NCBI RefSeq assembly: GCF_011612585.1
Contig: NZ_CP050133.1
Location: 186,001 to 250,000, forward strand
Length of the DNA stretch: 64,000 bases
Origin: Streptococcus cristatus ATCC 51100
GTDB taxonomy: Bacteria > Bacillota > Bacilli > Lactobacillales > Streptococcaceae
Reading direction: 5' to 3'
Shown here: in pieces, positions 62,000 to 64,000 of the stretch
Numbering within the stretch: the first letter of the stretch is position 1
Layout of the letters: each line of letters starts with the position of its first letter
Program-made: the position numbers and the translations under genes
The notes under the pieces: model-generated
Told to the model about the DNA's origin: nothing
What the model saw: only the letters and a program-made list of their open reading frames with translations
Database searches by the model: none

Positions 62000-62190
62000 G
62001 GATTCAGGCAGTTGTTGGAGGACTCCGGCTTTACTTATAGTAAGGACTAAGAAAGCAGTTTTAAAAAGCGATGAGGTAGGGATTGAGCGCTTGCTGGAGA
62101 AGAAAATGTCCCCAAAGCTCTTTTGGCTTTTTTTAGTTTATCTATCTGAAAAGTGATATAATATAGTTAGCAAACACAAGGAGAAATGCA

Positions 62191-63228
62191 ATGAAATCAG
62201 CAGTTTATCTCAAGGCTGGTCAAGTTGGATTAGCAGAAATAGATCATCCGCAAATTCTAGATCCAGATGATGCCATTATCCGTATTGTTCGGACCTGTGT
62301 CTGTGGTTCTGATCTATGGAGTTATCGAAATGAGCAGGTGAAGCCTGGGCGCATGAACAGTGGACATGAGGCGATCGGGATTGTCGAGGAAGTCGGTGAT
62401 GCAGTAACGACTGTGAAAGCAGGCGATTTTGTCATTGCTCCATTTACCCATGGATGCGGGGACTGCGACGCTTGCCGAGCAGGATATGACGGGACTTGTG
62501 ACCGGCATGTTGGCAATAACTGGTCAGATGGGGTGCAAGCGGAGTATATGCGCTTTGAGTATGCCAACTGGGCTTTGGTGAAGATTCTGGGTCAGCCGTC
62601 AGATTATTCAGAGGGGATGCTTAAGTCCTTCTTGGCGTTGGCTGATGTCATGCCGACAGGCTACCATGCGGCGCGTGTGGCAGATGTCAAACCAGGCGAC
62701 AAGGTAGTTGTCATCGGAGATGGCGCTGTTGGACAATGTGCTGTTATCGCGGCTAAGATGCGGGGAGCTTCCCAAATCGTCCTCATGAGCCGTCACGAAG
62801 ACCGACAAAAGATGGCGCTTGAATCAGGAGCAACAGCAGTGGTCGCTGAGCGTGGAGAAGAAGGCATTGCCAAGGTGCGCGAAATCCTCGGCGGCGGTGC
62901 TGACGCTGCGCTTGAATGTGTCGGAACAGAAGCAGCTGTTGACCAAGCGCTTGGTGTCCTTCACAACGGCGGCCGATTAGGCTTTGTTGGTGTTCCCCAC
63001 TATAATAATCGTGCCCTTGGTTCCACCTTTGCTCAAAACATCACAGTGGCAGGTGGTGCAGCCTCTGTCACCACCTATGACAAGCAAATTTTGCTGAAAG
63101 CAGTCCTTGATGGTGACATCAATCCAGGCCGTGTCTTTACTTCCAGCTATAAACTGGAAGAGATTGACCAAGCCTATAAAGATATGGATGAGCGGAAGAC
63201 CATTAAGTCCTTGATTGTCTTTGACTAA
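62191..63228 (+). CDS. Zinc-dependent alcohol dehydrogenase family protein
   Basis: 345-residue medium-chain dehydrogenase. Catalytic zinc residues Cys38, His59 and Glu60 (CVCGSDLW; SGHEAIG); structural zinc Cys89, Cys92, Cys95 and Cys103 (GCGDCDACRAGYDGTC). Rossmann motif GDGAVGQCAV near 176. NAD(P) preference and substrate not readable; relatives are annotated as threonine dehydrogenase-like or quinone-type. RBS AAGGAGAAAT. Single gene. Confidence 0.9.
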   Translation: MKSAVYLKAGQVGLAEIDHPQILDPDDAIIRIVRTCVCGSDLWSYRNEQVKPGRMNSGHEAIGIVEEVGDAVTTVKAGDFVIAPFTHGCGDCDACRAGYDGTCDRHVGNNWSDGVQAEYMRFEYANWALVKILGQPSDYSEGMLKSFLALADVMPTGYHAARVADVKPGDKVVVIGDGAVGQCAVIAAKMRGASQIVLMSRHEDRQKMALESGATAVVAERGEEGIAKVREILGGGADAALECVGTEAAVDQALGVLHNGGRLGFVGVPHYNNRALGSTFAQNITVAGGAASVTTYDKQILLKAVLDGDINPGRVFTSSYKLEEIDQAYKDMDERKTIKSLIVFD

Positions 63229-63260
63229 GATTTGTCAAGAGTATCATGCTAGGGGATGTT

Positions 63261-63370
63261 AAAGCCACTCAAGGGAATTTGGAATTCTGATATATCAGTA
63301 AAACGATTTACAAGGATTAGGACAGGATTTTCAGTCTTCCACAAATTATAGAAGAAAGAGTGGCTTTTTA
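63261..63370 (+). repeat. Terminator-like stem with long loop
   Basis: AAAGCCACTC (63261-63270) pairs perfectly with GAGTGGCTTT (63358-63367) followed by TTA, but the loop is 87 nt. This looks like a terminator split by an insertion, or a small structured element. The loop holds the palindrome-like GTAAAACGATTTAC (63298-63311). Confidence 0.4.
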
Positions 63371-63389
63371 GGAAGTCGAAAAGGAGGCG

Positions 63390-63418
63390 TTGCTAGCGTC
63401 TTCTTTTTTTGCTATAGT
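63390..63418 (+). promoter_or_regulatory. Fucosidase promoter
   Basis: TTGCTA (63390-63395), 17 bases, TATAGT (63413-63418) with TG at 63410-63411. Confidence 0.6.
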
Positions 63419-63467
63419 GGAGCTAGAGAAGAGATTGACTAGGAAGAAATGAGGAATAGCGAGACTT

Positions 63468-64000
63468 ATGAAAAAATTGGAAGAGATTGCGGATTTTGGT
63501 CCCTTGCCTTCGGCAGCCCAGCTGGCTTATCATCGAGATGAATTGGCAGCTTTTATCCATTTTGGCATCAATACGTTTTACGAGCAGGAATGGGGAAATG
63601 GTCAAGAAGATCCCAAGCGTTTCAATCCGACTAAACTAGATACAGACCAGTGGATCAGGGTTTTGAAAGAAACAGGCTTTAAACGGGTCATTGTCGTGGT
63701 CAAGCATCATGATGGCTTTGTTCTTTATCCGAGTCGTTATACAGACTATACGGTAGCTGCCAGTCCGTGGAGAGATGGCAAGGGTGACCTCTTGGCTGAG
63801 ATTTCCCGCTCAGCCAGTCAGTATGATATGGATTTGGGGCTTTATCTGTCGCCTTGGGATGCCCACAGTCCGCTCTATCATGTAGATACTCAAAAAGCCT
63901 ACAATGAGTACTATCAGCAGCAATTAGAAGAAATCTTGAGCAATCCGCTTTATGGTAATAAAGGAAAATTTATCGAAATCTGGATGGATGGGGCGCGTGG
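63468..64000 (+). CDS. Alpha-L-fucosidase (GH29), 5' part
   Basis: Runs off the window end after 177 codons. N-terminal GH29 region: LAAFIHFGINTFYEQEWGNG, KRVIVVVKHHDGFVLYPS, and the catalytic nucleophile Asp174 in EIWMDGARG. No signal peptide, so an intracellular or surface-released enzyme is likely. Upstream in-frame stop at 63450 fixes the start at ATG 63468, though the RBS (GAGGAATAGCGAGAC) is weakly spaced. Suggests use of host fucosylated glycans. Confidence 0.88.
   Translation, partial: MKKLEEIADFGPLPSAAQLAYHRDELAAFIHFGINTFYEQEWGNGQEDPKRFNPTKLDTDQWIRVLKETGFKRVIVVVKHHDGFVLYPSRYTDYTVAASPWRDGKGDLLAEISRSASQYDMDLGLYLSPWDAHSPLYHVDTQKAYNEYYQQQLEEILSNPLYGNKGKFIEIWMDGAR

Noticed and set aside
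61956..62156. 66-codon frame before the alcohol dehydrogenase
   Set aside because: It crosses a 10-bp stem-loop and the dehydrogenase promoter region, has no RBS and an unnatural composition.

Overview
The window is a chromosomal segment of a viridans-group Streptococcus, most like the sanguinis/gordonii/cristatus cluster. The evidence is gene content and order: pepO divergent from the manganese transporter psaBCA-tpx, streptococcal-type GshF, purA, tadA followed by SRP RNA, 6S RNA next to rarA, a Gls24 stress operon, CiaR-type small RNAs and a RofA-like regulator. Assignment is by recognition of families and synteny; no database was searched.

Layout. 0-10 kb: pepO (-), psaBCA and tpx (+), a TelA/XpaC pair (-), gshF (-). 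10-18 kb: purA, HAD phosphatase, a Cia-dependent small RNA, tadA, SRP RNA, a repeat-rich intergenic stretch, pgi, an orphan promoter/terminator unit, and two tandem paralogous membrane-anchored proteins of unknown function. 18-29 kb: dapD and the acetyl-diaminopimelate deacetylase, 5-formyl-THF cyclo-ligase, rhomboid protease, a secreted C69 dipeptidase with a cre-controlled promoter, gpsA-galU (-), and a heterodimeric ABC exporter. 29-37 kb: a levQRST-type four-gene sugar-sensing system (two sugar-binding proteins, kinase, regulator) feeding a mannose-family PTS operon whose promoter carries repeated palindromes and a cre site. 37-39 kb: groES-groEL under HrcA (CIRCE) and apparent CtsR control.

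39.3-44.3 kb is the decayed remnant of an integrative element in the 3' end of tRNA-Lys(CTT): 27-bp direct repeats at both ends, paired integrase-arm-like repeats, a 5'-truncated tyrosine integrase, a truncated HTH regulator, transposase scraps, and surviving LtrA, DUF1269-like and DUF308 genes. 44.3-49.2 kb: 6S RNA, rarA, DUF3013, NUDIX, GNAT, prmA, rsmE. An intact IS1182-type insertion (49191-50729) has duplicated the rsmE terminator. 50.9-58 kb: C26 amidotransferase, a second Cia-dependent small RNA, NUDIX, dut, a radA reading frame fused in frame to an AT-rich multi-pass membrane domain, AIM24, carbonic anhydrase, and a permease/ATPase pair without its binding protein.

58-64 kb: a RofA-like regulator broken by internal deletion and frameshift (-), the GlsB-AmaP-DUF2273-Gls24-CsbD envelope-stress operon, a cre-overlapped orphan promoter, a zinc alcohol dehydrogenase, and the start of a GH29 alpha-L-fucosidase cut by the window end. 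The most unusual points are the RadA membrane fusion, the two CiaR small RNAs, the terminator-duplicating IS, the tRNA-Lys element remnant, the operator array before the PTS operon, and covarying mini-hairpins at 13.2-13.5 kb.
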